A stretch of 64,000 bases of DNA from Channa striata (GCA_033026295.1 CM065187.1:3302888-3366887), one strand, 5' to 3'. Shown: positions 48,577 through 62,179, counted from the first letter of the stretch. The notes: generated by a model from the sequence alone, not told the origin. Translations and numbers: made by a program.

Positions 48577-50389
48577 TTACTGAAGGAACTTGTCGCATTT
48601 TAACTGTGGAGCCGAGAAAAAAGCGACGGCCTGGGCCAAGCAGACAAAGCAGAGTGCTGTCACCTGGACGTGACTGGGTGAAGTTTAAACAAAAACCCAT
48701 AATGTGTTTTATAATAATAGAAAACCGCTCAGAAGTGTTTTTCATACTTCTGCATGAAGATGGAGCCCGATCTTTTTATGTTGTTGCTGTGGCAAGGAAA
48801 CAACCTGTAACCTCTCATTATGTCTGTCTACATGTCAGAGGTGTGCTGTACTGTAGCTCGCTGTGATGGGTTTGTTTCAGGAAGTGATTTTTCTCCCACG
48901 CTCCACTAAGTACGTTTTTTATTCTAAACATTACGCTTTTACATTTTGTACTAAATATTTCCGTACGTAAAATGCCTGATCGTGTACGTATCATAGGACA
49001 GTTCACACTTACTGAAGGGAATAATCCTCCACTTTGGGAAACACGTTTGCTGGTTGTGGTAGGAGAAGGGTGTTTCCCAACATTTGAAGCTATTCCTTTC
49101 ACTTTTCACGTTCACATACATTATTACATTTACATGCTGGGAGTGGAGCGGTCGCAAATTCAGCTTACACAACTTGGTTTTCAGGTCTAATTTGTGTATT
49201 AAATCAGTCGATTCAAAACAATAACTAGAAGATTATCGAAAGCCTGTTGGGGTAATTAAGACGTTTTAGCACTTGATTGCCATCAGTTCAATACAAGTAA
49301 CATTAAAAATTGACATAAAATTAACAACAATATACATTTACTTTATGAGCATATAATTTTGCGCAAAGCACAATGCAAAAAAGGTGACTTAGAAATCATT
49401 TTAAACAACAGAACCTGCCTGAGAATCATCGGGTTTTTCAGATCGCTCGTAGTGATGAACGTCCGTACGTGTGGGCGAAGTGGAACCCTGCTTGTAGTAA
49501 TTCATCATGTTTTGAATGGTGCTAATTTGCAAAATAATGTAAACAAATATAGGCCAAGAAACAAATGGAGCTCGTTTTGTAGCCATGGCTACACAGCTAA
49601 CTAACTGAATTCACAGTTGTCTTGATCCTAGTCTGGGGGAGCCCCAGTGTCAGACTTTGAAACCCTCTGATTTAGTTGAACTCGTGCAGGAAATGTGAGA
49701 GTTTGATCCGGATGAAGCGTTTCCCCGCAGCACACGCCGGGTCAGGCTCCACGTTCGGAGCACAGCTCGACAAGAACCGCAAAGTCAACGTCTGCATTTG
49801 TCGTTTACTCGCTGAACTTCGAGGTCTGTGAGCTTTTTAGGATTTTCAAAGGCCAGTGAATCTGCTGCGTAAAGCGAACGCAACGTTTCCAGTGGAGCTG
49901 TAACAGCAACACAAAACGTCTCGTTGCTGATGATGAACCATCGCTCGTCAACGTCTGCATCTTCTGAAGGTGCCGTTTACACCAAGTCAGTATTTTAAAG
50001 ATAAAATCAGAGCACGTTGAAGTGTAAATGATTACTTGAATCTAGGTTTAGTTGCTTTTCTGCAATGGGATGTTTTTGCTGTCACTGTTTAAACTGAAGC
50101 AAACGATGGACGGACAGTTTTTGTGTGTCTGCAGAGGGTCGTCCTCCATAAGCTGGGAGTGAGTCTGACAAATGCGTGATGGGAACTAATGTACTGTATT
50201 ACGACTGGGGCTCAAATATGATCATTATTTAAAGAACCATTTGGAAAATCGATTAGCATCCCCACAGTTCAGGAAACTGACGGGCGTTTTTACGATACAC
50301 ACAAACGCTGGGAAAGGGGGACGTGTTTGAGGACTTCCTCATTGGAAAGGGGCAGATTCCCTGATGTTCAGCTGAGTCTGAAGTGGCAT

Positions 50390-50403
50390 CGCCCTCTGCT
50401 GGC
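50390..50403 (-). promoter_or_regulatory. CTCF-like motif
   Basis: Minus strand reads GCCAGCAGAGGGCG, a full match to the CTCF core CCASYAGRKGGCR. It lies between the JMY stop codon and HOMER1, so it could mark a boundary between the two genes. Motif evidence only. Confidence 0.5.
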
Positions 50404-51591
50404 AAATTCACTGTCACTGTACTAACCCTGAGTCTCACTCTCCTGCCTTGTTTGAAGCTTTACTTACTGCAGTTGGTGTTTGAGTTTGTTGTGTGTGATT
50501 TTTTTTTTTTTACTAGTATCCTTTGTATAAATTGTGTCTGTAACTGAAAAAACAACCTAATCTAAGCTTATTTCCCTTCTGTATGTAACAGACTGCACTG
50601 AGTCAGTGCTACATCAGAATTTGTGAAACACACGTCTTCACTTTCTTGCTGAGATTTCGATGATTGAACATTAGAGAAGCTTAGCATGAAGACTGGACAT
50701 GGGGAAACAGTTACTGTAGCCTGGCACTTCATAAACATTAACCCCCCCAAAACGCCAAACACTAGATCTGAACATTTACGATTTCTGCAGAAACCTTAAC
50801 GTGGCGAAATCAACAGTTAAAATGCTGTTTCTTAATCATTGATAGTTGGAACGATGCCCAGAAAAATTACTTTGAGTGATGGAGTACGTACTTTTGTACC
50901 TGAGTAACAGCTGTGAAGTGGTACTTGCACTCCGTCCTGTGTATCGGAGCTCGTGTACTTGGCACCACCTCTGCTGGGAGGTGGTTTTGTTACCTTTGGA
51001 GCGACCGAGGCCGACTGTTTCCCCTCGTTTCCGGTCTTTGTTAAGCAGAGCCTGCAGGCTGCCGGTTCGCTTGAGCTCCTGCACCAAGAGAAACGGGTCA
51101 ATATTCCTGTTTAGTTCAGCAAGAAAAAAGTGAGACGAACTGAGTAGCACCCGCCCGCGAACGCGACACCGACCATTTAGCATGACAACGTCCAGACTCG
51201 GACTGTCCAATCCTGTCCACTTCATTTGTGTTTGAGACCATAGTGCTTTCTTTTTAACCTCTTAATGTTTGTAATATTTGTAAAAATCTAAATTTTTATT
51301 CCACGCTGAACATGACACTAGTTTGACCTTTATGACCTTATGCATGTGACTGGTTTGAGGACGAACCCATCACAACGTAAGTGCAATAATAAAGATGAAA
51401 GTCATTTTATAAATTATACTGTAATGAAATGTAAATCATTAAAAACATCTGCATGCCTAAATGTGTTGAAGTATTTATTGAAACTTCATATTTGAAAGCA
51501 TAAAAATGTAAATGTGCTTTATAAAGTTTTGTTTCCTATCATAACTCCTCTCTGCTTTCTATATCACACTTGTTATATTTTTTTCCTTTCC

Positions 51592-51597
51592 AAATAA
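51592..51597 (+). terminator. Candidate proximal JMY poly(A) signal
   Basis: AATAAA followed by ATGTACC and an A-run, about 3.0 kb after the JMY stop. Confidence 0.45.
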
Positions 51598-52128
51598 AAT
51601 GTACCAAAAAAAATGTCTGAAGATCAACAGTTGTGAATTTTTAGTCATTGTGACTTGTGTTTTTAAAATATAACCGGAATATCTTCGGGTGTTGGACTCT
51701 CGATGGAAAAAATACATTTGGAGACATCACTCTGGGCTTTTCATAAACTACGAAACAATCTGTGAGAAAAAAAAAAAATCTGTTTAATGATAAAAATCTA
51801 TCTGTAACGTTGCATTTTCCCATCCAGGCCACACAACGAATTTACATCAAAGTGATCATGACGATACACGGCCGTCAGGTGCAAACCACCACAGTCCAAA
51901 ACCATCAGTCGGAAGCTCCTCGAAAAGTTGTTTACTCTCTACAAAACACCACTTAGATTATGAAAGAACGACACGACACATGACGGTTTGATTTTTTACT
52001 GGTTTTCTGTTTTACTATGAACTTTGTGTCGTTAAGCATGTAGTATAATCATATTTAAAAGTCTTATTCAAATGTTTTTTTCAACTTTCAAGCTGTAATA
52101 TTCACAACTGTCATGTGATAAAGTCACT

Positions 52129-52134
52129 AATAAA
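52129..52134 (+). terminator. Candidate distal JMY poly(A) signal
   Basis: AATAAA about 3.55 kb after the JMY stop, with a T/G-rich stretch (GTGTTCTTCAGGTGTT) some 50 bases downstream. It faces the HOMER1 signal at 52206-52211. Confidence 0.5.
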
Positions 52135-52184
52135 ATCATTCAAGTCTTGCGATTGTACCCGAACCAACAACAAGCCCTTAAATA

Positions 52185-53436
52185 GTGTTCTTCAGGTGTT
52201 CATACTTTATTCTTCTTACATCACGGAATTTTTGGCAACAGTAAATCCCCCCACACACACACACACAACAAAAAAATTAAATTAAAAATAGTACCGCTAG
52301 TTAGCTACCATTGATGCATCTCTGTACCAAAGGCAACGTCCGCAAAAATTCAAATCTGTACAAGAAAAATGCTTTTTGGCAAAAAACCAACAAAAAAACA
52401 CCTCTGCAGCCTGTTATCTTTCCCATTTCCTTTGATAAACAGCTCAAAAATATTGCCAGTTTTACCCAAATAAAGAAAAGTACCTCAACACTCACAATAA
52501 AAAAGATTACGTGAAAACAAGTTGTAAATAAAGACGTTTGCTTTATACAATTTTCAGCATAATCACTGTAGTAATAAATAAAAAAAAAAAGAAGGATTCA
52601 ATCATTGCACTTCAAGTCGCAACAGAACCAGAAGGGAAAGAAAACCCACACGCACAAACTCCATTTTTACAAGTGCACTGTGTCTGTTATATTCTTTAAA
52701 AAAAGTGTTTAGAAAGAAAGACTTTTGAATAAAATCCTGCCTCGCTAGTGGTCTATGCGAGAGAGGAGTGAAATTACCTGAAAGTGAGAGTGGAAAGTGT
52801 TCGGTTACCCTCTGGTGCTCCCTTTTGTGTATTGCTCATATACTGTGTAAGAATACAAGACATACTGTAATCGCCCTCGGCCCGTCCCGGCAGTCCCAGT
52901 CCCAGGAGGAACACTGCTAGTTCTCTCTTCATCGCATTAGACCCTCCGGAGTTTAAATCACAAAAAAAAAAAAACAAGAATCAGCAACTCTCATCGGACT
53001 CAAATGGGTTCATTTGGCTAACGGTGACCGCTAGTGTCTGAAAGAGTGAAGGAGGAGACAGAAGATGGAGCAGTCACCAGCTCCAGGTGACTGCAAAATG
53101 CACCAAAGCGAAGCTCAAAAAGTCTGAATAAAGAGCAAAAAGCGAAATTAAACGTCTGCTCAAACGGAATAATCCTGAAATAAAGAAAGTAATTGTTCAG
53201 GGTTTCTGTGTCATCAGAGGGTCAAGAATAATGCAGATGTGGAGAGGAGGGAGGGCGTGGTCCAAGCATCGCCTGGCTGCTGTAAACGACGTGGGTTTAC
53301 AGTCGTGCGTAGACTCGCTCCTTTACACATATCGTACGCGTGAAAAACTAAAGAGAGAATTCAAGTGGGTTTACGTGTCGGTGAGAGCGTGAGCGCCAGC
53401 GTGCAGGTGACGGCGGACGCGGGACCGTTCCTCCAG
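52185..53436 (-). other. HOMER1 3'UTR
   Basis: 1.25 kb AT-rich sequence with several A/T runs between the HOMER1 stop (53437) and its candidate poly(A) signal. No gene on either strand. Confidence 0.6.
52206..52211 (-). terminator. Candidate HOMER1 poly(A) signal
   Basis: AATAAA on the minus strand about 1.2 kb after the HOMER1 stop, followed on that strand by a GT-rich element (TTGTTGTTGGTTCGGGT, about 52160-52176). Confidence 0.6.
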
Positions 53437-56400
53437 CTACCCCTCGAGGAGCTTGGCCAGCGTGTCCCGCAGCTCGGTCAGCTCGAAAATCTTGCCGTCC
53501 AGCAGCTCCAGCAGGGAGCGCAAGCTCTTGCGAAAGGCTTCTCTTTCCAGCTGGCTGCTCTCCAGGCGCTGCTCCAGGTCGCTCAGCTGGGCCTCCAACA
53601 CCTGGTTCCTCGACTCCGTTTCCTGACACAAACACAAAGCGCGTTACCGGCCGAGCTAAAGTCTACGACGGGTTGTTGGATTTGTTTTTTCCCTGTGAAG
53701 TCTTGCTGGGTTTACCCTGCAGGTTACGCTGCAGGTAAAGTCTCAGTCTGCGGCACATGACGTCAACGTGTGTCACATGTGCTTCACTCACCTGCAGTTT
53801 CTCAGAGAGGGAGTCTTTCTGAGACTGGAACTCGTTGGCGCTCTCCACCTCTGCTTTAAGCCTCTCTAACTCCTGGAAGAAATTACAGCCAGTGTCAATA
53901 TTAGGATCGTATAAGATGCCTCTGTGTCATATTTCTCTGTATCCCCAGCTTGTGTCTGTCATATATTACACACATTTGAGCCACAGTCCATGGATTATGG
54001 ATACACTGGGAAACGGTTGATGGTGGTCTTTTTTTAAATGCAGAGCCGTTTGAAAACTCAACTTTATCCAGGTGTTTCCTGAATGCTCATTAAAAAAAAT
54101 ATGGTCCAGGAAATACATTCATTTCTTCTTTGTTTTCGTGGAGAAGAAATTCTCACACCTGAGGAACAAATTAAAACCATATTTTTCCAGAATTAAACCA
54201 GATTATTTTTGACTCCAGAGGCCTAGTAGAGCCCACGAGGATCCAGGAGAAACCCGGATATTTGGATGAGCCTCTGGATTTACTGGGTTACAGGGTGACG
54301 GCATGTACCACAAACTGGGCCTAATCTGTCTATTGTGTGTATGTAACTGACCTCCTCTTTGGCCTTCAAAGCCAACTCCAACTCCTCTATTGTTTGGTTG
54401 AGTTCTGTCTTTTGAGATTTGATCACTGTCGTTTGGCCGCTCACACACTCCAACTCGGTCACCTGGAAAACAGAGGAATCCTCCATCAACACGTGGTAAA
54501 AAACAAAAAACTGTTTCAACAGATCTGTTCTATCGGGTCCATTATGCTGCAGTTTGTTTTCTTCGTGCACCCGTTTGTGTAGCCGCTCAGCTTCCTCCTG
54601 ATAGGCCGCCAGCTGTTGTTTCCACTGTTTGACGTTGGCTGTGGACTCTAGCAGAGCCGCCGTCAGTTTGGCGTTGTTCCCCTTCAGTGCTGCCAGCTCT
54701 GCCTCCCAGTGCTTATTGATGCTGGATGAACTGCAGACATATGAAAAAAAGAGACTCTTAGGGAGACTGTCATTATCACTTCATCCGCCTTTTAGTTTGA
54801 AATCCACGACGTATTTGGTCTAAACAATGAGAAATGTCCATCACAGTTTCCTGAACGTAAGATGATTGAAAATGGTGGTGAGAGTATTTTATGAAATTCA
54901 CTCACTGGATCAAATCCAAATGAAATGACCCACTTTTCGACATTGACTGGCCATAAAATGTGATGTGATCTGATTATAAAACACAATGTGCGGCTATGAA
55001 TGCACCGTTTTATTCTGTTATAGTGTCTGTCTGAATGTACTGGTTATGTTCAGAATACGTGATGCAAGTTACCAGGTTTTTTTTCAGGGGCAGGGACATA
55101 AATTAAAAAAAAAAAAGGGGGCACAAGCATTAGTCCAGAGTTATTTAGGTGCAGGGCTAATGTTACAGAGAGACTGTGATGAATTTGTTGAGTACCACCA
55201 ACACAGCGTGTGAAGTTAGGGGGCGGCAGCAGACTGCAAATTTAAAGGGCAGGCCGAGAAAGGTCACGTAGAGAGTTTAGAGATTCATTTGAGAGAGAAG
55301 GACAGGGGCAAATCTATCACTAGTATCTTCCCTTATAGTCATGGAAACTACTTAAAACTGTTGCGTTTTAGTTTAAAAGCGGTACAGTTAGCTGTCGAGT
55401 TAGCTGGAAAACCCTGGAATCGCACTGTACTGGATGTGTGTTAGCCAACACACAGGGTCCTAATTCAACTTGACTGTGTGAGCTACTACTTCACAGTCAT
55501 TAGCTCCTCCAGCACCGGTGAAAAGCTGAGGCGTTTCTTAACTCCACGTCTGAAGCATGCTGTACACACAAACTGACTGCATGCCGAGACTGGAGAGCTT
55601 GGTTTTATTTTTATGTGGTTATAATTGAGACCCAGAAATGTACTGGGCAGGATATCTTATATAATAACTGACAACTAGAAGATGCCTCGTTACCTTTTGA
55701 TGAGCAACAAAGCAGAAACACTAGCTTGAAATGTCTAATTAGTGTTCTGACACAATGAGCAGCACAATAAAATCCATGTTTGACCTAATCAATAGCCTGA
55801 CATGACCTACAGTGTGAAGTCTATCACTTATAAATGTTAACTTATTTTATAATGGGCTTTCTGCTGCATTGCCGTCCCCTGAAGCACAGCCGACACCTCG
55901 GAGAGTGGGATCAGACGGTGTGTGCGTGCTCATACAGCGCTTCATTATTAACGAGGAGCATGCATGTCGTGTTTTAATGTAATGCTTTAAAGCGTCCAGA
56001 GGCCTGGGGACCAGATTAATAATGAATGACTGAATCGACACGTTCGACATAAGCTGCAGCGCTTCGTGCAACGCTGTGCCAGTTTCGCTTTGAATCAGCA
56101 CTCCAGAGAGTCACTAATGAACATGTAACACTCACACTTACACTGCTGAATGTGATCGCTTCATGAGCAGGATGTGTGAACAATTAGGAAGTAGTTTAAC
56201 GAAGAGGAAACTGAAAGCATCAAACCAATCCCGCCTTGGAAAAAATAAACTCGACAACAACACTTTGACCGTCACCAATCAAGCTCAGGTTCACCTGTGA
56301 GAGAAGGGCAGTGCATTCTGGGAAGGCTCTGCTCTGGGTTCCATGTGTTGCGGTGTGTCTGGTGTGACCCTTTCGTCGTCCGTACCGTTGATGCTCTCTG

Positions 56401-59400
56401 AGGTCAAAGGTGACTGCAGATCGCCCGGCGCCGACTCCTGAAGTGACGCAATGGTCAAACATCAGCATTAGATTAAAAATGTTTCTGTTATTAAAAATGT
56501 TACCACTTTCATATCTGCACAATGATTCTGTAGCTGCAGCCAAAAGAGTCATTTGTCTCAGCTTAGCAGAGAGCCTGGTAACATGGAACAGCTAGCCTGG
56601 TGCTCTAATGATCAGGGAACTCCCTCACCAGCACCTCTAAAACGCATGAATTGACATAAAAATGTTTGAGAATGTTCTTTAAAAACACAACTGTACAAGC
56701 TATAAGTTGTATTTCAGTTTTTCTTTAAACAAAACGCCAAATGCTACTGAACACAGGAATCTAAACCCAGCTAAGCCAGAATTTAAAACTGCAAATCCGG
56801 CCACTCGGCTCTGCCCAGCTCTACCTGCTGCACTCTGCATCGCTCTGCACAGCCTTCAGGTACTTGTCATTATTATATAATCAAAAATAACCTAAAACCA
56901 TTATTAATCAAGCAGAAATGGAGCTTTAGAGCTGAACATTTCCAGCATGCGTACTCCGGGCTTGAACTGCCGACTTCCTAAATTGAAGGACGGGTTAAAT
57001 CTTTTGTACTGTTTGAAGAAATGAGCGACGTAACATCATCATCACGTCTCGGGGGAAAAATAGATTTTTGTTCTGTACAAGCAGAGGTGCTTTTACTTTT
57101 GTTAATTTTGGTTGATTTTGTAACTTATAAAAAGCCAGGCTATGCGGGACACCCCGCTTCTAGTAGCACAAATATGAGAGTGGTACTGATGGGAAAGCCA
57201 ACAGACGTCTTCTCCAACAATGTCAAATGTTTAGATTATGAGACACACAACAAATCTGGTGATACAATCTTCACGATTCCATGCTCTCAAATATTAACAG
57301 GAGTCATCCGCAAATTGATTGAGGGGGCGTTAAGGCCTCGCAAATATTTGAATGCATTTTTTAAATCACTTTACACACATTTCGAAGCTTTTCAATGATG
57401 GAGCTGCTGTGCCTTTTTTAATCTTTGTCGTTTTCGCTGATTAACAATGGATCGCACACTCTGTCTCTTTTTGAGAGCATGAAAGGAAAAGTGGAGGTTA
57501 ATCTGTGGGAGAGACAGGAAGGGGATTCCCCTGGTTGTTAAGCTGGCGTTAGGATGAAAGACAAGGTTGTTACTCAGATCATTAATTCAGTAAACATAGA
57601 AATATCACAGTGTACAGTCCTGCATTATATTTGGATATATTTGGATTAATTGATATGCTCTTGGTAACTTGGGATTGTTCTTGATATGTTTCCTAACTAA
57701 ATATTTGGTCTTAACTTGTGAATATTCTGAGAATAACCAGTCGAGAAACGTAATGAAGTTTAAATATGAAGTAGTAGAAAACTCAAATTACAATTCTACA
57801 ATGACATAACTTCAGATTTTTAGTACAGGGTCCTGGAAATAGTTTTTGATAGACCTGGGCTTTATTAATAAGCGCAATGTCACCAAATGCATCTGTTTAA
57901 ATATTAATGCTAAAGAGGGAGACACCGAAGGGAAGGCAAGTTAGTGCCATTACCACAGGGTAAGACTGGGGAAGAGAAACCATCGGATCAGACTCATGAC
58001 AATTATTTTTATCCACTTTCTTTTTACCTTCCTTTTACCAGATCTGTTGACTGACAACTCATTTCTTTTTACAGCACCACCCTAGGGAGGAAACATCAGG
58101 AGGTAGAAGAAGCCACAAGGTGTTAAGGCTGTAACAGCACAATGTTAGGAAGATGCAGAGAGAAACGACAACCCCCTGCACATATTAAATTAAGTTCTAA
58201 TCTATTTCGAATGGCAGGCAGTGATTCATACAGGTTGACAGTTCACTGTGAACCTATCGGGAGCCGTGTTAGACACATTAACATATTAACACTGAATTAA
58301 CACAGATGACAAATGGAGAACATGATCCAGTGTAAAACACGTGAGTCAAGTCAGAATTCATTAGATCTGAAATGATGAGGACGTTTTCTGAGCAACGTTG
58401 TGGTACGATCCACGCGGAGCCGTGACAACAAACTGCAGTTACTTAGAAATCTACTTTTTTTTGAAGTCAGAATTGAATGTAGCATCAAGCGATCCTGTCA
58501 CCGCACCAGACGTTACAGAGTGGACAGTTCTATTTTTAAAAGGTATGTTTATATTCAGTGTCACAAAGGACGGGTTCATTTTTCCAATCCGTCTTAAAAG
58601 GAAAGGTGTGCATAGAAAGCAGAGGTTTGGCCTGCTGCGGTCATTCCTCCTGTTCAAACTGGTCATGGAGGAATTTTATCCTCAAGCAGACGTGATAGAG
58701 GACAATGCCGTTTCTAAAACATAATAAAAAATCATTTTATTATGAAGCTTCAGACGGTGCTTCTCTGTTGAATTACAATAGAGATAAATGCACAAAATGA
58801 GAAAATATTTCACTAAAAAGCTGTAACTTTGGAAAATAAGAAGAACGGCAAAGGTCCTTATTAGCAGGACGAATCATTACAGCAAACAGAAACTCTTTTT
58901 ACATGGAGCCAACAGGTGTCAGGAGTGTTGTACAAAAGTCCAGATATAAGTTTTCATGAAATTATGGCTCTCTAGTCAACTGACAATCATTTCAGTCCAC
59001 GGTGTGTGAAGTATGAAGCGCTGAAAGTGTTTGTACCTGAGAGGGAGTGCTGGTGAGCTCCATCTTCTCCTGAGACCTCTCTTTGGCTAACCGCGCTGCC
59101 TCCTTGAACTCAGCAAACTTATCTGCAAACTAAAATAATAGGAGTAGCACAACTGACCCCTTCTTTTTGTTTCTAGTTACAGTTTTATGCTTGTTCCATT
59201 TCCCTGAGACGTCGTTAACCCAAAGAGAAGAGACCTGAGGCCTTTTCTCTTACACAACACAAACAGGAAATGCAGTGAAACACAAACTCCCTCCTGTCAG
59301 CAGTCAGCAGCCATCCATCCATCAATTCTGAATAATGCCAAACACTGTTGAAGACAGCGTAAGAATGAGTAAAGAATATCGGATTTCTGCAATGACAACT

Positions 59401-61581
59401 TGCTGGACCTTAAATACAATGAGGAGTTTTAACCGAGCACACACTCATCAACACTGGGAGTGTCTTAAACGTTCTTACCTTGACCAGATGGCTCTCAGAT
59501 GAGAAGCCGAGGCCGTACACAGTGTTGGCCCGGCTGTCAGCCCACTGGCCAAACTTCTGTGATGTCTTGGTGAACGTCATGTTGGGGGTGATGGTGCTGT
59601 TAATAATGGCCTGTGGGCGACAAAAATACACAACTGACTCAAACATTACAGTTTGAATTTTAAAATGCAGAAAAAAAAGACGTATAGTTGGTTTGTCTCA
59701 GGCTGAAGCAGCTGTATGCCTGACATCCTCTGGGAGCATGGGCTGCATGTCTGTTTGTCCTACTCGATATTCATGTGAGGTTGTATTCCCACAGTTTGGT
59801 AAACAGGAAGAAGTCAATGCGAAGTTCTGAAGCAAATCCCACGGACTGTAAAGTTATTGATCAGTGTGGTAGGGAGAGAGGTGAGCACAGATGGTTGTGA
59901 AGGTTTGGGTTTAAAATCCCCTGTAGCTCGTCTCTCTGTTACTGTTAGAAAGCGCAAACTTTGACAATTCAGTCTTGACGTTGGACAAGGTCAATAAGGT
60001 CTAACTGCCTGTTTCTCTGGAGGTTTCTACTGCAGCACATGGCTCTCATCAGCAGATCGAGTTTGCTTATTCGCCATGAAACTGCTAAAAATGTTTGCGT
60101 AGTGTTTCAGTCACTTCCAGGTTGGTGCAATAAACAAGGCCCACAAAATGACACAAACCTACTCGGCATGACAGGTCTCGTTCTTTTCCTTAGTTGGAAG
60201 AGAAACAACAACCTCATCCTTAACGCCACAGATCTTTAGAAGCAGCCTTTGATTTGAGTTACAGAGAGAAGGGAGCTTCAAGAGAGACCTGAACAGGCCC
60301 ATTAATGGAGCAGAAGCATGATCAGGACACAGGCACCTCGTTCCAATAACGTCTACACTAGATGTCACATTAAAACAAAGAACATTTAAGACACACCCTG
60401 GACACCCCCTGCTAGCAGAATAAGTTGCGTACACACACGACATGTCCTCATCTTTGTTGACTGACAGAGACATCCAAAGGTTAAGAAGCCACGTTTGTGA
60501 GTCCAAACATTCACTCGTTTTAGCCATTTCTGGTCTTGAGCAGCTGCTAAATGCTGCACCATGTTCACTGGCGAGTCTCTGTTTGTGTCCATCTGCTGTG
60601 TGGCGTTCTTCTGTGAAAACAACTTCCTGTTTTGGCTGAAAACGATGCAATGAGACTGAACAAAAACAGTAAAGTAGCTAAAAGGCACTAAAAGGTTTCA
60701 CAACGCCGAGGGGATCTGCAGATTCGGATAATTGTTTGTTGATGCATCATTAGAATTGTCACATTGTCTAACCTTGTTTTTTGTTTGGTATATTTTCATT
60801 TTTAAACTTTGCTTACATCTAGAATTTTTGAAGCAACACAAACGGAAAAGACAGAAAAGGCCGTCTTTGTGTTCCTTCAGTCTCGGTTTTCCTTTTCACT
60901 GGAGAGAACACTAACTGTTTGTCTGGACGATAACGTCCTGTAGCACCAACCCACCCAATCTCTGCTATTTCCAGCAGAGCACAGCACAGCTAACTTGCTC
61001 CTTCGACAACAGCAGTAGTCACCCAGAGAAACTCTTACATAACTATGCTAACTCCACCCCTGCACCTCTCTCAAGACTAAAATAATCATCGCCACATAGA
61101 TATGACAGACCCGGCCGCCCCTTCACTGCCTCAGAGCGGCCAGGCAGAGACAAACAAGTCACACAAGCTTGGAGAAGAGGTGGAATATATTAACAAAGAT
61201 ATAAATGTTTTGTGATTACTGATCTGCTCGGTGGAAATTTGTACAAAATGTTGTATAGAATATGAGTTCGTCTACTGTTTAAAACTACTAGTGGATACTA
61301 GGATCTGAGAGCGTGAAATTAGTAATGTGACGTGAAAAAAGTGGAAAAAATGATTTTGTATTCAAATAAAACCGGTTCATTATAGAAAGAGACAACAAAC
61401 AGACATTTACGTGAATAAACTGACCTTCGATCCATCCAGACTGATGATTCGATAAACACTCCTGGTGCTGTCAAAGAAGTAGGAGACTGTCACAGCATGT
61501 TTACTTGTGGGAACCCAATTCTTCTTGGTGTTTGGGTCAATTTGGAAAACGTGGGCCCGTGTGCTGAAGATGGGCTGCTCT
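53437..61581 (-). CDS. homer1: Homer scaffold protein 1, long coiled-coil form (exon 1 off window)
   Basis: Postsynaptic-density adaptor linking group I mGluRs, IP3 receptors and Shank. Coding exons (minus): 61425-61581, 59479-59610, 59037-59129, 56295-56437, 54571-54730, 54352-54462, 53792-53872, 53437-53622. Exon 2 opens in phase 2 (A then GAG CAG CCC), needing a five-base coding exon ATGGG to the right; I found no ATGGG followed by a donor up to 64000. With it the protein is about 355 residues (human 354). The EVH1 domain spans about 1-110 (EQPIFSTRAHVFQIDP, NWVPTSKHAVTVSYF, FGQWADSRANTVYGLGFSSE). A Ser/Pro/acidic linker follows (SPLTSESINGTDDER), then the C-terminal coiled coil with leucine heptads (HWEAELAALKGNNAKLTAAL, LSDLEQRLESSQ) ending LTELRDTLAKLLEG. 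No frame break seen. It is convergent with JMY. Confidence 0.97.
53873..54351 (-). other. HOMER1 intron 7
   Basis: 479 bp, nothing recognised. Confidence 0.75.
54731..56294 (-). other. HOMER1 intron 5
   Basis: 1.56 kb. In mammals, reading into this intron makes the short Homer1a form. Here the read-through codon AGG is followed at once by TGA. Minus-strand AATAAA signals occur at 55009-55014 and near 55604. No other feature. Confidence 0.65.
56438..59036 (-). other. HOMER1 intron 4
   Basis: 2.6 kb. A 125-codon open frame lies at 57021-57398 (plus) and a 108-codon one at 58398-58724 (plus). Neither shows a family I recognise or splice context; probably chance or decayed repeat. Confidence 0.6.
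59130..59478 (-). other. HOMER1 intron 3
   Basis: 349 bp, nothing recognised. Confidence 0.75.
59611..61424 (-). other. HOMER1 intron 2
   Basis: 1.8 kb, no coding or repeat signal recognised. Confidence 0.7.
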
Positions 61582-62179
61582 CTGCACAAACAGAGGGAGA
61601 AAAGAACAGAGGGAGGGAGTCAGAAGAAGTCAGAAGTTATAATTGTAGGGCTCAAATCTGAACTCACTAATGTACAAAACTCACTTTGTAAAAAAAACAA
61701 ATCTGCAAATATTAAAGATAATATAGACTTTCTGCAGTTTTCCAACAAAAACAAATCAACTAAAATCCCATGATCACTTCATTATTTGGACTTAATGAAC
61801 CTTTACACTCTGTGGGTGATGAATGCAGAGTCATTAAAAATGATTTATGCTCAAAATGAAGTATTATGGAATCTTGAAAAAAATGACCTCACACAAACAA
61901 ACAATCATCCTGCTGGGATTTAAGGGACCTACATTCTATTTACTCTGCATCACGCTCATGGATTTTTGCAGTGTCAGAAAATGGTACAGTGCTGAGATCT
62001 GCTTGAGAGGAGCTGAAAGTGATATGTGGTGCTATATTTAGGAAATGTGCTACAGGGGAATACACAACCTGAGGGCCACTTAGTCTAACACAGTGGCTGG
62101 GCCTGTCCGAAAAAGTGTGCGACGCGGAAAGACTCGTGTTCACAGACATTTAAACACACTGAAGTTTAGTTAAAAGGAC

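Larger units (their letters stand above)
48577..52150 (+). other. JMY 3'UTR (extent uncertain)
   Basis: No further JMY exon and no other gene. Candidate ends are AATAAA at 51592-51597 and at 52129-52134. A CTCF-like motif lies at 50390-50403. The remainder shows no structure I can name. Confidence 0.55.
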
